From assembly GCA_014706295.1 (NCBI GenBank), contig JACSVZ010000002.1, positions 106,016,547-106,080,546 on the forward strand: a DNA stretch of 64,000 bases, given 5' to 3'. The translations under genes were made by a program, and so were the position numbers. The notes below the pieces were generated by a model that worked only from the letters and a program-made list of their open reading frames with translations, did not search any database and was not told the origin of the DNA. Below, in pieces: positions 1 through 12,929 of the stretch (its first letter is position 1; the number at the start of each line of letters is the position of its first letter). The DNA is from Lycocorax pyrrhopterus obiensis (lineage: Eukaryota > Chordata > Aves > Passeriformes > Paradisaeidae).

Positions 1-2085
1 TTCTGTTCCTTAACGATAGAGCCCATCCTTTAAGAAATTGCACTCCAGCTTCTAATTTATATATCCTGATTTTCTTTCCTGCTGCTGCGTGTGAATGTTC
101 CAACACAGAAGACAGCTAAATAGGAATTGTGTCAATATGATTACAAGATCTTTTTTATTTCTTTGTTTTTGAGAAGACTGGGTTAGAATAGTGGTAAAGG
201 AAAAACAACCGTCTTAAATTAATTACTGTCATAATTTGAAAAATGCCCTTCCTTTTCCCAGTAATTAATTTCAGATCAAGAATTCAAAAAATCAGCTACA
301 GCGAAGTTTAATTCATGTCTGTAAATGCACAAGAATGGAAAATCATGCAGCTTTTCATAGGCTTCTAGCAATACACAGAACTGTGTGCATAAATTTCCAA
401 AAAGCAAATTATAAAGGCTTACATATAAGAGAAGCAAAAAAGCATATATTGAATTAAGACTCTCCATTTGTTACTGGTGCTTGAGTTGTATAGTATATAT
501 AGTATCAGATATCACTCACTTTCACTTGCTCCATTATAATACCATATACAAATAGGAAATATTAGGTATCTAGTGAAAACATTATGTGATGCAACTCAAC
601 AGCAATTTCATGATGGGAGTCTCTTTACAATGAATAAAATGGTTTCTGCATTTATATCTTTCAAATTTTCTAGCAATACAAAATCTTGCTACAGTAGATT
701 AAACAGAAAAACAACAGTTTATGAAATATGACCTCCAAAAGACTAATTGCAGAAGAAATATTCATTCCCAGTTCAATAAATCCTTAATTTTAAATGTCAG
801 CTGCAAAACATAAATCCCTTTAATAGATTTCAAACTGTGGTGACAAAGTTATAATTGTAGGGTCCAGCCCACTCAACATCAGTCCAATGCACTCGTTTTG
901 CATTAGCCAGTCTTCTGGGTTTTGGTTTGTTTTGTTGTTGTATTTTAATCTCATCTCCGATCTTTTAGGAATTTTCCATTGCATTCCTGAGCCTGGTTCT
1001 GGATTACTTTTGGCTCAGATTGAATTGGATCTTGTTGCTATTCCTCAATAGATGTCTGGAGTGCAAAGTCTACTTGACCATAACTTTCTGTGTCGTTTAC
1101 TGCAGGGTAGCATGCACATAAAGACCCTCAAGTCATGTGAAATAAGAGCCTTGACCTCAAGACACAATAAAATTGGTTAGTTTAGTTGTAGCTCAAAAGG
1201 TCACTTTTTCTGGGACTGCCTCTGAGGGCTGTTTTAAACTAATTATTACCTTTGATTTTAACTTATCGTTTGTTAACAAAAGAAAGAAAGGAAAAAATAC
1301 AACCCCCAGTTATTATAATTTCAACAGTTTGACTGGCATGTATTTAACATTATGGACGCATGAAAAGACAAGGTCCCTACCTGAGGAGGAGCTTACGGTG
1401 TAAATTAGACAGAGAGCACTGTGAATAATAAAAGCAGGCAGAGGAGAGATTTGTGTAAGAGTGTGGGAATAGTGGGGAGGTGCATAAGAGAAATATGCAG
1501 AGTTGAGAAATATTCTACCAGTTGACACTAATCATGATACTTTTCTTCCTTGTTCTGTTTTCATGTAAGTATGGTAATAGTTTTGTTTTTCTCTATTTGC
1601 TTGCTTGTCACTGAGCTATTCCACTGCAGAAGATCTCCTTCTGATTTCTTTTTCTGTTCTAGATTCCGGTACTACAGGTAATATAAGTACATCTTTATTC
1701 TTCTGCTCATCCATGGCAAATAACACTGAAATCCCCCAAAACGTTATATATACTTCCCTTGGCAGTTTTTCCACAGCAGTCTACTGAAAAGTATGATTCA
1801 CTATTAATAGAAAGCATAAATGAACTTGAAATTCTGGGCTTCTGACACTATCATCTCCCCAAAAACCTCTGACATGTCTTTAGAGGCTTGTTTGTTTGTT
1901 TTTGTAATAAGATGTTTCTAAACAAAAATGGTGTTTGCTGTCAATTTATTTTTCCTTCTGCCTAGTTGCATTAGACAAACAAAAATATAAAAAGAAAAAA
2001 AAAAAAGCCAAACAGCTTCTTTCCACTCTTCTTTAACAAAGAGAATGCGATGCTACACAGACTTTATTCTTTTTAAGTGTTGAAA
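1..2085. other. Anonymous AT-rich non-coding stretch
   Basis: I see no gene, RNA gene or recognisable repeat family here. Open frames are short, overlap on both strands and have no family resemblance. The only local structures are an A-tract at about 1991-2006 and a short GTTT run near 1888-1905. A 15-nt segment at 1663-1677 is bracketed by a good splice acceptor and a CAG|gtaata donor and is listed as a finding. Confidence 0.6.
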
Positions 2086-2089
2086 GTAG

Positions 2090-2970
2090 GATGCTATCCA
2101 AAATAGGAATATCAGAAAAGGTGATGGATCACCCTGAGAAATTAAACTGCAACCAATCAGTAGGACCAGATGGTATTCATCCAAGTGCTCTGAAGGAACT
2201 GGAGACCAATGCTAACAAAAATATGTAATTTATCATTAAAAACAGCTACCATACCAGAGGACAGGAGAGTGGCCGAGGGTGTACCTATATCTTAAAAAGA
2301 TGATCCTGCAAATTATAAACCAGTAAGTCTTACTTTAGTAGGAGGAAACTATTCAGAGAATCAGTAAAAATAATATGCTTAGGCACACAGATAAGAAGTA
2401 AAATCTGCAATGCTTCTGCCTACATTTTCTCAATCCTCCTAGAACTACAGGAAAGAGTTAATTAGTAGTCAATAAAGTAGAACCAGACAATATAATTAAT
2501 TTAGTGTATCCAACATCTTATGGCAAGGTTTCTGAAAAGAAAAACAGCAGATCCAGAAGTAAAATCCATCTGTGTTGTGAGTACTGAATAAAAGAGGGAA
2601 AACAAACCCCAAAATGTCAGAACTATTAGAATTAGAACTAGAATTTTGTCCTCTGAAAGGGTTTTATAAACACTGTCAGATTACTACAACTTCCTAATGA
2701 GCTGGTTATATTAGAGGTGAAGTAACTTACCTGTAATTGTAGAAGCACGCTGTGTCAAAACCAGACTTCAGTTCATGAGCACCCAAGTTCCAGAGCTGTG
2801 TTTAGATGACTAGACAGCATCCCTTTCTCTAGGTACTGCAGAAGAATCAGTGGTCAGTTGAAGCAGAGAAAGAGGTTAACTCTGAATTGCCCCTGGGATC
2901 AATAGTGGCAATAAAGATGGTTTTGTTCAACTTATTCATTAGAAAGCTTGAAAAAAAAGCTTCTGAAATA
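2090..2970 (+). mobile_element. Old LINE (CR1-like) reverse-transcriptase remnant
   Basis: Conceptual translation with frame changes recovers blocks typical of CR1-clade RT in the right order. SVGPDGIHPSALKEL lies around 2158-2206 and matches the 'SMGPDGIHPRVLKEL' block. IPEDRRVAEG and then DPANYKPVSLTLV lie around 2250-2340 and match the 'EDW...DPGNYRPVSLTSV' block. LPLGSIVAIKMVLFNLFI lies around 2887-2940 and matches the 'VPQGSVLGPVLFNIFI' block. The distance between the second and third blocks is about 200 bp longer than in an intact element, so there is an insertion, or two fragments lie side by side. Many stops and shifts make it non-functional. The short open frame at 3153-3350 just downstream may or may not belong. 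The resemblance is judged by eye from known family blocks; the exact subfamily is unknown. Confidence 0.6.
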
Positions 2971-3364
2971 AAGAATGTAAAACTTGTTTTCACTGCAACA
3001 GTCGCAGCCTGCTTTCTGATATTTAAACCCAGTGCCCATTGCTCTAACAGGAAAATTCGTGGAGGTATTTGATTGTTTATTAAGTTAACTGAATTTAGAT
3101 AAAACTTGAAGAAATTCCAGAGCAAGACAGTGAACTAAGATAAAATGGTGACATGATGGCATGCAAAATTAAACAGACCAATGCCAAGGAGTGTATGCTG
3201 GAAAATATTTTCAAGAACCGATGGCTATTAATTAGCACAGGAAAATCTAAGCATCATTTACTGAAAATGCTATCCAGGATATTGCAGGAGCTTAGAAAAC
3301 ATACACAAGCAGAGCAGATATTCAGTATGAACAAAAAGATGGTTAAATAGAAAATATTACTATG

Positions 3365-4375
3365 CAGTTTCATGAGTAAAAACTGCATTTCTAGACATTC
3401 TGTTGGATTTTAGTCAGTGGGTTATAAGCAAGACACAGCAAAACAAAGAAACATACAGAGAAATGCAGTAAACATGACTAATGAAACAGGGGAAAGGACC
3501 AAGAAGGCAGATTTAAAAGAAGAGAACACTTAGTTTAAAAACAGAAACAGGTAGAAGACTTTTGAAGAGTTTTAGGACCACATAAAATTCCAGTTATACC
3601 GAAGAGCTTAGGTGTTCTTGTCTGGTTTCTTGCTTTTTACAAAAAAAAAGTGGGACGCACATTTAATTGAATGCATGGAGATGCTTTTATTTCATCAGAA
3701 TATGTAGTTAAATTGTGGGATTTATTGTTTCTGCATAGGATTGAGGAGAAGAGCTTTGGGGTAATGAGGGAGCAAAAATTAGAAAATGAAAACAAAGGAA
3801 ATGAAAAGAGGAGAACTTTTTGTCATGTCCTCCAGTTTCCTGAGACTCTTCAGCTGTTCCTCCGCACAAAGAGCACATGGCCAGTGATATGAAGGTTTGG
3901 GGAAAGGGTGTCTCAGGATGCAGAGGAGGACCTGAGAAATAGCCATCCCATGCAGCATGGTTTTCCCTCTAAAACCCTTGCTTTTTTAGGCAGAAATCCA
4001 AATAGCTGCTGCTATAGGTCTGCCTAACTCCCATGGCTCAGCCTGAACAGCCCTCTTGGTCCGGGGTAAGGCACAGAATGAGGCAGGAGGAAAGAGTGGC
4101 CAAACTTGGAGCCTGACTCCCCTATGAAGCCTAGGACTGTGCTGCTTGACATCCTTTCCAGCCCTGCCAGCCTCTCCACAAGCATGCAAACTGTACTCCC
4201 CGGAGAGTAGAGAAAGCAGTGGGAACTCGATGTGATTCTCCTTGTGGAATTTCTCAGCACTTTTTTTCTTCCTTGGGATTTTTCCCGAGAGATCAGAGTA
4301 TTTAGCCCTTACTTAGCTTTATCAAAGTATTAGACATTTATTTGATTAAGTATAGCATCTGCAGCCACACTAGCT
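3365..4375. other. Anonymous stretch between two LINE remnants
   Basis: No gene or repeat recognised. A purine-rich run at about 3740-3820 encodes a low-complexity Lys/Glu/Asn-rich chance frame. The minus-strand frames at 3986-4260 overlap each other in two registers and have no family resemblance. Confidence 0.5.
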
Positions 4376-4379
4376 AGAA

Positions 4380-4610
4380 TAAAAATTATAAGGGCTATCA
4401 ATCCTCATACTTCAGGGCATAAGCTGATCACCAGCTGGGGCCGAAAAGAAATTTCCCTCTGTGGTATAGTATTGCAATTAGGTGCATTAGGAGGGGGTTA
4501 TGCCTTCCTCAGTAGCCTCAGGCATTGGCCAGTGTGAGAGGCAGAGAGATACCAGGCTAGATGGACCACTGGTCTGCTCCAATATGGCAATTCCTTTGTT
4601 CTTAGGGCTG
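4380..4610 (+). mobile_element. 3' tail of an old amniote CR1/L3-type LINE
   Basis: The segment follows a tail sequence that I recall as very common in turtle, crocodile and bird genomes. It has a 'cttcagggcataagctgatc' part near 4411, a 'gaagaaatttccc'-like part near 4446, 'ggcattggccagtgtgaga' near 4521, then 'taggctagatggaccactgg'-like sequence from about 4553. It ends with 'atggcaattcctttgttctt' near 4584. The 'agatggaCC...TGGTCTG...TATGGC...TTCTTA' ending is diagnostic in my memory. Only the untranslated 3' part is present, as expected for a 5'-truncated retrotransposon. The family name (L3-like CR1 lineage) is from memory; the repeat identity is more secure than the name. Confidence 0.65.
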
Positions 4611-7600
4611 CATGTTTCTGCTGCCGAGCCGCCCTACTTTGTCATAATGTCAAAATCCAGCATTAATTATAATTCTGAAAATGAAGGAATATTCATGAAT
4701 TATTATGTTGGCAATAACCGCGTGTAATGCAATAAAGACAAAAACAGTGTCTGCTGCAGAGTAAAAGGAAGTTGACAGCTTCAAGCACAAGGTGGTTTCT
4801 GTTTCCAGTTACCCTCCAGAACTCCTTGCACCCCAGAGTCAACACCTTTGAGAATAATGAAGTAATTACAATTTTATTTTACCATATTCTGACAACAGAT
4901 TTGATTCAATAGTGTCTGCACAGCTCAGACAAAGCAAAACACTCCAACAGTTTGACTATAAAATGCTGATAGTTTTTATGTGCTCAAATTTAATCCCCCA
5001 AATGGCATGATGGCCTTCTTGGTGAACTAATTTCAAATGAAATTTTCTTCTGTCTTACTCTGGTTCCATCAGCATTTTGATAGAAAAAAAAAAAGAAAAA
5101 AAATCCAATAGCTGCTTTATTCCTGTCATGTTCTTTTTCTAAAGCAACTCTTGGAGATGATTGCAAGAGTACATTAAAGGCATGCATTTTCGAAGTTAGT
5201 CAGTTGTCAAAGTGATCCTGAAGGTTGACAATCACATTTAAGACAAATATAGAAATCTAAAAGAAATGCTTACAAGCAATTCTGTATTCTGGGCAATGAT
5301 TTGGTTTGAAAATGCATCCAGTTCAAGGGTTAAATGAAAGCAAAAGCAATCACTTCAACCATGTTTTTGAAGAAAATAAACCAGCTTGATGTAAGCTAAA
5401 TGAAGGGGGTCTGTGACTTAAAAGGAATGGACAGATAGAGAAAAAGGTCAGAAGATTAAATTTTCCCTAAGGGAAAAGTCATTCTTTGGAATCATTAACC
5501 TCCTTCTAGGTCACTACTGAAAAAAACAGCAGGAAATCCTACTGCTCCTAGAAAGATGGGTGCATCGTATACCACCCACTGACCTAGCAACTCTATGGCA
5601 AACATAATTGTGCTTACAAATTCTCCTCCAGGCATGCTTGGTTTTACTATGCCCATTTTAAAGCAATATGATCTTTTAGCTGAACTCTGAAGTGTATCTA
5701 TAAAGACAATATTCCAGGGGCTTGGGACGTTAAAAAGAAGGATCACTTGCTTAAATGTCTTTTTTTTTTTCAAACAGAGAGAAATCTAGAAGCAGAGTTT
5801 TTGAATTTGAAAGTTGGTCTGTGACATGTTTTATCCATTAACCATTTCTCTTTAGGACTGAAATTAATCATGGTCATTGTCGCGATGCATTTTAGTGACT
5901 TTCTACACCCTAAAGCACATTGCTAGGATCAACTGTATGTTTCAAAGTATGTTTTTGTCTCAAAGAACCTGCCTCAGAGTGTGTTTTCAAGGTTTCATTG
6001 TCAACTAATTCTGCTGCCTCCTAGAGAAGTCAGAGAGTAAACAATACAGCAAAGAGGAGAATTGGGTTCTAATACAAGAAATCCAGTCTTCCAGAAAGCA
6101 TTTGGAGGATATTCTGTAGCATTTATCAGACAATAGGCACATGAACAGTCTGACCAATATCAATGGAAACAAGTCTTTTGTCATGATCATGCCTCAAAAT
6201 AAGCAAGGGAAACTACCTCTGATCAATTTCTACCACAATACCATGTGGAAACGCTCACATCTTCGTTGAAAAGTCACCTCTTTCTCTTCCCCTCTTGCAA
6301 CAGAAATCGAACTCTCAATCAACATAAATACAAATTCATATTTGCTTTTGATAGAAGCTCCAAATCCATCAAGAATTGGCAAGGCAGGGGGATGCCTGTA
6401 GCTCTGCAAAGTCCCTTGTCTACTTGGAGACTGTAGGCAAAGACTGTATCGTACTTCAGAATCAAGCACTTAATCTTAAGAACTTGTATTACTGGAAAAT
6501 ATTCTGGCAACTATCTTAAAATCTTTTGTCTCTGGTCAGCCAATTTTTTTCCTAAAAAACAGGGCATATTTGGAAGGGAATTTTAGCACAGAGAGAAGAC
6601 TTCAGGAACTTAGAAGGATGTTACACAGTAAAAACTATGAAAATTTTGGATTGCCTATGATGATATCTCAAATCTCAGGCCTGCGGGATGGACACTGAGC
6701 AATACTTTTTCTTAATGTGATATTGTCTCTTTCCATTCCTTTTACATATATTAAAGTGAAAAAAGAAAAATACACAGAAACAATCACAACCAATTGACTG
6801 CCCTGGAAGCAGAAGGTGTCTTGATTAGCTTTAATTTATGAAATTGTGCATTTCATAAAATGCCACTTTTCACATGTAAGCAAGATCTTTGAAGATTTCA
6901 GAAGACAATGACATGACCCCTGGAGAATAAAGGCATTGAAAGAAGTAGCTAAGAGAAAGACAAATAAAGCATAGTTTGTGGAAATTAGCACCCTTTACAA
7001 AGCCTCAAATAGGACAGAATCACACAGAGTTCACATTCTTCATGAAAACCATGATTTTTACTCATGTTCGCACAGCTGAATAGCCAAAGAGCAAAAATCC
7101 CTTCCTGAATGTTAGCAGCTCAATTGCCTAACGTGAACGAGGTACAGGGGTAGGAATTTCCTGATATGTGTATGGCAAGAAAAGGAATCGTACAGCTCAC
7201 TTGTTTTCTAGCCAAAATGCATTTCTGAAGCAGGAAATCAAAAACACATCACAAACCTTGCGAGGAGACTACACACGTTCACTCTGCTGATATTAGTGTC
7301 TGTCAGGAGGCTGTCAGGCTCAGGGAGTCACAGCTCCCTAAAGCAGTGCTTCCCCAGTGTCTCCACCCCAAAAGTGTGGGTTTGGATCATACTTTGCTAG
7401 GAAATAGTGAGGAAATATCACAGTGTAGCAGCTGCTTAGACAACTCCTCAAATTCAATACAAACGGCGCTCCGAAACAAAGCAACCAAGGAGTGTTGCAG
7501 CAGAGCCCTCAGCTGAGCAGCAAGATGCAAGATTTATTATGACACAGTGCAGGGGATATCTGAAATGGAAGTCAAAGCATTAATGTGTCTTTGCCTCCTC

Positions 7601-7634
7601 CCTCCCTCCTTGTCTTCTTTTTTTCTTTGTAATT

Positions 7635-7654
7635 CATATATATATATATATGTA
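7635..7654. repeat. (AT)n microsatellite
   Basis: An alternating AT run of about eight units, flanked by 'attc' and 'gtata'. It is a simple dinucleotide repeat with no coding role. Confidence 0.85.
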
Positions 7655-8383
7655 TAATTGCTTCTTTTCTCAAGTGACATGGCATCTAAAATGATCGAAA
7701 ATTTTAGGAGGTGAGGATTTCCTAAGATCTTTTCTACTTGTTTTTCCTGTGTTCCCGTGTTCTCTACCCACAGGACACTGAAATGCTGAAATTTCAGCAG
7801 TTCATATGTTTGCCTGCCCACCTCTTTAATAAAAGGGTTGTGTTTCTTTTCTGTCAACACCTATTCTTTAGCACACATCTCTGTTATCATTCAGGAAAAT
7901 GTTGGCATAGCCTTTTGGGGGGTTTGTTGGTTTTTTTCTTCTTTTAAATTCATTTCTGTAGCTGGGCTTTTCCTTTTAAGTCCCCTTAATTTCTGTCATC
8001 AGTTTCAACCCCAAAGTTCTCACTTTCGCAAGACAATAAGCTATTTTCACACATGTAAAAAGCTCTGCAAAGTGGAATCGCAGATGTCACATTTACTGTT
8101 TATGTTTTCTGCTTCTTTTTTTTTCTGTCTGTCGCTCAGTTCAGCTCTCCAAGTCCAAGATATTTCAGTGGAGCAGAGAGACTCTCTCAGTTCTTCTGCC
8201 CAGAGACCTAGCTTTACAAAATAAGCAGGTATCTCAAGCTACGTGGCAGCTTCGGTTCCAGGGATAAAAGCAGCCGCTGTAAAATCCAACAATGACCCCG
8301 CGCACAAATGCTCACAGGCTCTCACACACGTGACCCGTAAACCAGTGCAGTTAATTTTCCATACGGTCTTGCCCCTCTCTATG

Positions 8384-8433
8384 CGGAAAAGAAAAAAAGG
8401 AAGAAAAAAGAAAGAAGAAAAAAAAAAAAAAGG
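8384..8433. repeat. Polypurine (GA/A-rich) tract
   Basis: About 50 bases that are almost pure A and G, ending in a run of 14 or more A. It encodes a Lys/Arg-rich chance frame on the plus strand and a Phe-rich one on the minus strand. Long purine tracts can adopt triplex structures, but nothing here shows a function. Confidence 0.8.
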
Positions 8434-11400
8434 CTGTGAAAGGTGAGTTTTTGAAGAAGAAATCCCTCTGAGGCTCCTCTTGCCGAGATTCCCCGCTAGG
8501 ATTGCAGGGGGCAAGAGAAGACCTGCTTTTGGCTCAGTGCAGTAGAGGCCGTGGGATCTGCCCCCAAATCTGGCAGCTCAGTGGGATGCCGTGACCTCTC
8601 ACCCTGGCGCCTTGGCAGCTCAGCCCCATTGTTCCCGGGGGCAGGGGGCTGGCAAAGCCAGGAGGGGGGTGAACATCGCCACAACTTTTGTGGCTCTGGG
8701 AAAGGAGATCACCTCCATGTGGAGATCTGGAAGATGTGAGCCGGCCCATATTTACTGACAGCATCCAAGATTTCCAGGGTGCTCAGGTAATATAAAAAAG
8801 AACCATGAAAGCCAAAAGATGCACTCCCTGGAAGTGGCATGTACAAATTTAATTTGCCTCCTCCAAGTATTCTTGCCTGCACGTGCATGAGATCCTGGTA
8901 TTCTCCTTTCAGCTCAGAGAAGCAGAGAGGCCACGAGTGAATCACTCTACCCTGAGCTCCAGTTACTTGCTCCATGCTAACCTGCAGCTACCTGCTTCTC
9001 AGATTTTTCAAAGGCTTCTAATTTGGCCAGATCGGGGTCTTTTTTCACAAGAACAAAAAAAAGCTCATTGCTGTCACCAAAAGTGACACCCTCCTCATAC
9101 ATCTCCCTCCCCCTCCCGCACATCCAATTATCAAGTCTCTTTTCCAACGTATGAGATCTCTAGAGCTTCTCAATGAAGGGTTTGTAATAATTCTTTTAAC
9201 ATGGCAAAACACCACATTATTCCCTAAACATTAATGTTGCATGAATGCGAGACTTCTTTTCCCCATGAAATTTCCTTTTTGATTTTACAAAACAGAAAGT
9301 GCAATTTAAAACAATGCTAATGGAGCTCATATCTTCCATGATCTGAAATTATTTTGTGTGGTGCCAATAACCAGCTTGCTAAAAATGCTTGTCTGAGGAA
9401 CCAATCTGACCTTGAACAAGGGCACTCAAGCCCTTTCTTTCATGACAGTGTCCTTCTGAGCACCCAGTAAAATTTAACTGTGTTTTAAATTTAAAATGGT
9501 GTTTGGCCATGTGTATACCGAAAGAGCAGAGTTCCACATTTCAGATCTGCTTAACACCCCATGCCACTCAAACACTTGTCAGTAGCTAAATTCTCACCTA
9601 TTAATATGTTTGCATCTTACCCATGGTGTCTTTCAGTTGCTGTTCAGGATATGGACCATTTTTTCCCTCTGTGGTGCTTCATTCAAGTACAAACCTCTGA
9701 ACTCTTGAACAACGTGAGGTACTGGACCGTTTGCTAGAGGAAAAGGCCATGGCACATCCAGGAAGGCAGATACAGAAGAGACAGATGGGCTGTAGAAGTT
9801 TTCATGATTTTGCACCCTCTTTGGAGATGTGAAATCAAGGGGTGTCTGGCCAGAAAAACAGATAACCAAGACAGGATTCACTGAGGAAAGACAATATGGA
9901 TATGCACAATTAACTCCATTAAAATTACATCATCTGAGGAACTATTTTCTTTCTCGTTGAAACCAGCATCTTGCAGTTTCTGTCTATGGAGTTAATATTT
10001 AAAGACTAGAGCTGTAATACACTTCAAGACACTTTCTTGATTTCATGGGGTCACTCTACTATATTTTCTTATGTGAGTTGTAAATGGTGTATCTGATACA
10101 TCCACCCTGAAAACTGAGTTTTTAACCAGTTCGTGTCATTATTAAATCTTAGCACTACATTCCATGTTGATATCTCGTAAAAACACCTCCATGCCCCGTT
10201 TTCTGCTTGGGTGTCATCACTCAGTGATCATGAGAGCATGAAACCAGATGCTGTTCCAGATCGGTATAACTATGGTTTGGCTAAACAAAAATAAAATGGC
10301 TTTTCATGCTTATTGATCTTGATTTTTTTGGCCATTTTTACACTTCATTGCCTATAAGCTCAGTAAGGATGTGCTTTGTAAAAGGAACTGAAGTTTCTTT
10401 TCTCAGTGGATTAGACATTTCACATTTTAGTGACTCCCACTAACATTTCCATTCCCCCCCTCCCAGAAGCAGCCCTTTCCATTGCCTTTAAAAAAAAATA
10501 AAAAGGATTGATCTTTAAGTAATACATATGATATTAGTTTTTCCGTTTTAAAATAATCACATTATTGCAGACATTTTAATAGCTGTAGAGGTTGCTATGT
10601 ATTAACATGATTCATGGTCCTTGACAGCAGTGTCTCTGAAAATCCCACAGGAATGCAAAATACAAAACTCCACACACGTTCAAATTTTACTGCCTGCAGC
10701 TAAAAGAGGGGAAAAAAACTTAAAACTGTTGAAACCCTTCAACTTTAAAAGCATTAATAGATGGTCCCAGGGGATTAAATCTAAATCTTAATGTGTAAAA
10801 ATCAAGTTAATAACCACAGAGATTAATATGGTTGCATTTGATTATTGTGATAATGCAAACAATTAGTACTGCTAAAGTGAGATATATTAGCCTCCTACTT
10901 GCCCCACACACATCTGCAAAGCATTGGAAATAAATGGAAATAAAACATTTTGCTCTGAAAGGTTTTTCTTTTTTCTTTTTGCCTTTGTCTTATTTTCTCT
11001 GTAGCTGACTCATTTTTAAACTATAATTGTTAACATTTTATTTTTAAGCCTTTTTTTTTTAAGACTCTCATAAAATTGGTTGCCATAATCATTCATTCCA
11101 TATTGTCAGCAAATTATGCATTCCTTGCCAATACCAGTAAATAAATAAATCTTCTAGATAAATGACATGACACTTTTTTTTCCTTCTTTCTTTTAAGGAC
11201 AAAAAAAATGCCATGCAAGTGTATTAGCCTGAGGAAAATAAGAACTTCTTCCTAGTCCACTGTTGCTTTAATCCAGAATGCCCTAGGAATGGAACCAGGC
11301 ATCTACTCCAATCTCTATTATAGGTGGAGTTGGAAGTGCCACCTATACTTAATGCTTGACACTCTCCATTATAAAACCCTTTTTTCAGTTGCAAATAACT

Positions 11401-12574
11401 GTGCCACACTTTTCAGTGTTCGACTAAAATTCCCCTTGCTGGATGAATGCCTCACTTTGATTTATTTGTTGTTCTAAAATTTTAGCAAAAAAACAGCTCA
11501 GCAATTTCCAAGAACAAGATTATAGAAATTATATTATTTTGCCCATATCAAAAAAAAGTCCTCGCAACCATGCAATTGATTAACTCTAATATATCCATCC
11601 CTTGGAGCATGGACATTACATTTGGCGTAGAAGTGGACCTGCCTGGTGTCAAGAATGTGAAAGCAGACCGACTTTGGCTAAAAGCTTGGCCTTTGCTCAA
11701 GTTCAGTAGACATTCTCAGGAATTTGGCAGCAATGTCCTCCAAAGTCTCTGTCTGTACCAAGCACACTCCAGCTCCCAAGCTGCAGACCCTGAGCAAAAC
11801 TTGCCCTCTTATTGCTGCTCCTAAATTTTGTGGTTGCATGTGTTTAAGCATGGGATGCAGGACTGCAGGGAAGTGGAGGCAGAAACCTGGGATTAGATGT
11901 CAATGATTTGAGAGTGTGGAAGGAAGACTGTCCTCCTGGCTTGGCAAGAAGCACGCGTGCAGGAGGAAAGGGAGCTCAAGAAAGGGATCCAGGGGAGAAG
12001 CTTGGTGACTTACTGCCTTATGGGATGGTGGAAGGATTGAAAGCAGGATGAGGAGCAGGGGGATGAGAAACTGGGGCTGGATCTGAGGTGGATAAAAAGG
12101 GAGCTGCGTGTGAGAAATCCAGAGAGAAAAGCCTGGTGGTGAAGAGAGGAGTACTGGGACCAAGGCTGGAGGGTTGGAAAGCGAACAGAATGGGCCACTG
12201 GCTGCTTGGTATCCAGGAGCTGGGATGGACCCCAACTATCTGGGGTTATCCCTTATGCACCCAAGAAATCACCCACAAAGTGAATGGCTCATCTTCTTAA
12301 GTGCTGGTGTGCAGGCAGGATAGCATCAGCCACCTTCTGCTACCTCGAGTAGCTGAGGTAAGCCCTGTCAGTCTAAAGATTTCAGTCCTGCAGCTAAGCC
12401 ACCATAATGGATCTTCTGTGGGGTTTTCAAATTGTGTTTTTAGAGAAAGCTGTAGGAAGTACATGAGAAACCTTTAAAAGATATATATCACAAAATAAAG
12501 CTTTCAAAGTGTAGGAACAATTAAAATTATTTATGCAGCCCTAACTTGTCCTCCCCTTTTTTGTTTTCCTGCAG

Positions 12575-12713
12575 TATGACGTGGACGGACGTGTCTGACA
12601 ATCGGTCAGGAAAAGCAGCAGTGAGAGATGAACATATGATGTATTGCAAGGCTGTACAACTAGGAGCAAGTACGCAGGAAGAGAAAGGAGGGCTTCCCAG
12701 ATTATATATTTGA
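12575..12713 (+). other. Exon-like short ORF directly after a splice acceptor
   Basis: A strong-looking acceptor (pyrimidine-rich 'ccccttttttgttttcctgcag', AG at 12573-12574) is followed one base later by ATG at 12576. The frame runs 45 codons to TGA at 12711-12713 and begins MTWTDVSDNRSGKAAVRDEH. A GT with adequate donor context lies inside it at 12670-12671. The first 30 bases hold several CpGs, which is uncommon in this AT-rich setting. I recognise no protein family. Directly splicing an exon 12575-12669 to the exon-like segment at 25241 gives an early stop, so the two are not simply partners. It may well be chance. Confidence 0.2.
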
Positions 12714-12929
12714 ATGTTGTCCTACACAGAGTGGTCTGTCCTTGCCTTTTCCTCACCTGCACTGCTGTGGAAACACCAAGACCAGGCTGTTCATTTATGG
12801 TTATTTTCTGTGTCTGGAGAGCATTTGACTTTGCACTCCAGCAGTCTCCCTTCCCAAGCGCCACCTGTGACTCCTTCTGAGCTGCGCACTGGCGATACAC
12901 GCGGCTGCTGAATGCTGAGCTCTCTGACA

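Larger units (their letters stand above)
4615..12540. other. Long anonymous non-coding stretch
   Basis: About 8 kb with no recognisable gene or dispersed repeat. Open frames on both strands are chance frames, many of them products of T- or A-runs. Local structures listed separately are an AT microsatellite at 7635-7654 and a purine tract at 8384-8433. The interval 8240-8710 is richer in G+C and CpG than its surroundings, but I see no promoter architecture I can defend. The interval 10740-10910 has the mixed homeodomain-like texture (several ATTA cores, ATGCAAA, ACAAT) often seen in conserved enhancers. Confidence 0.5.
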
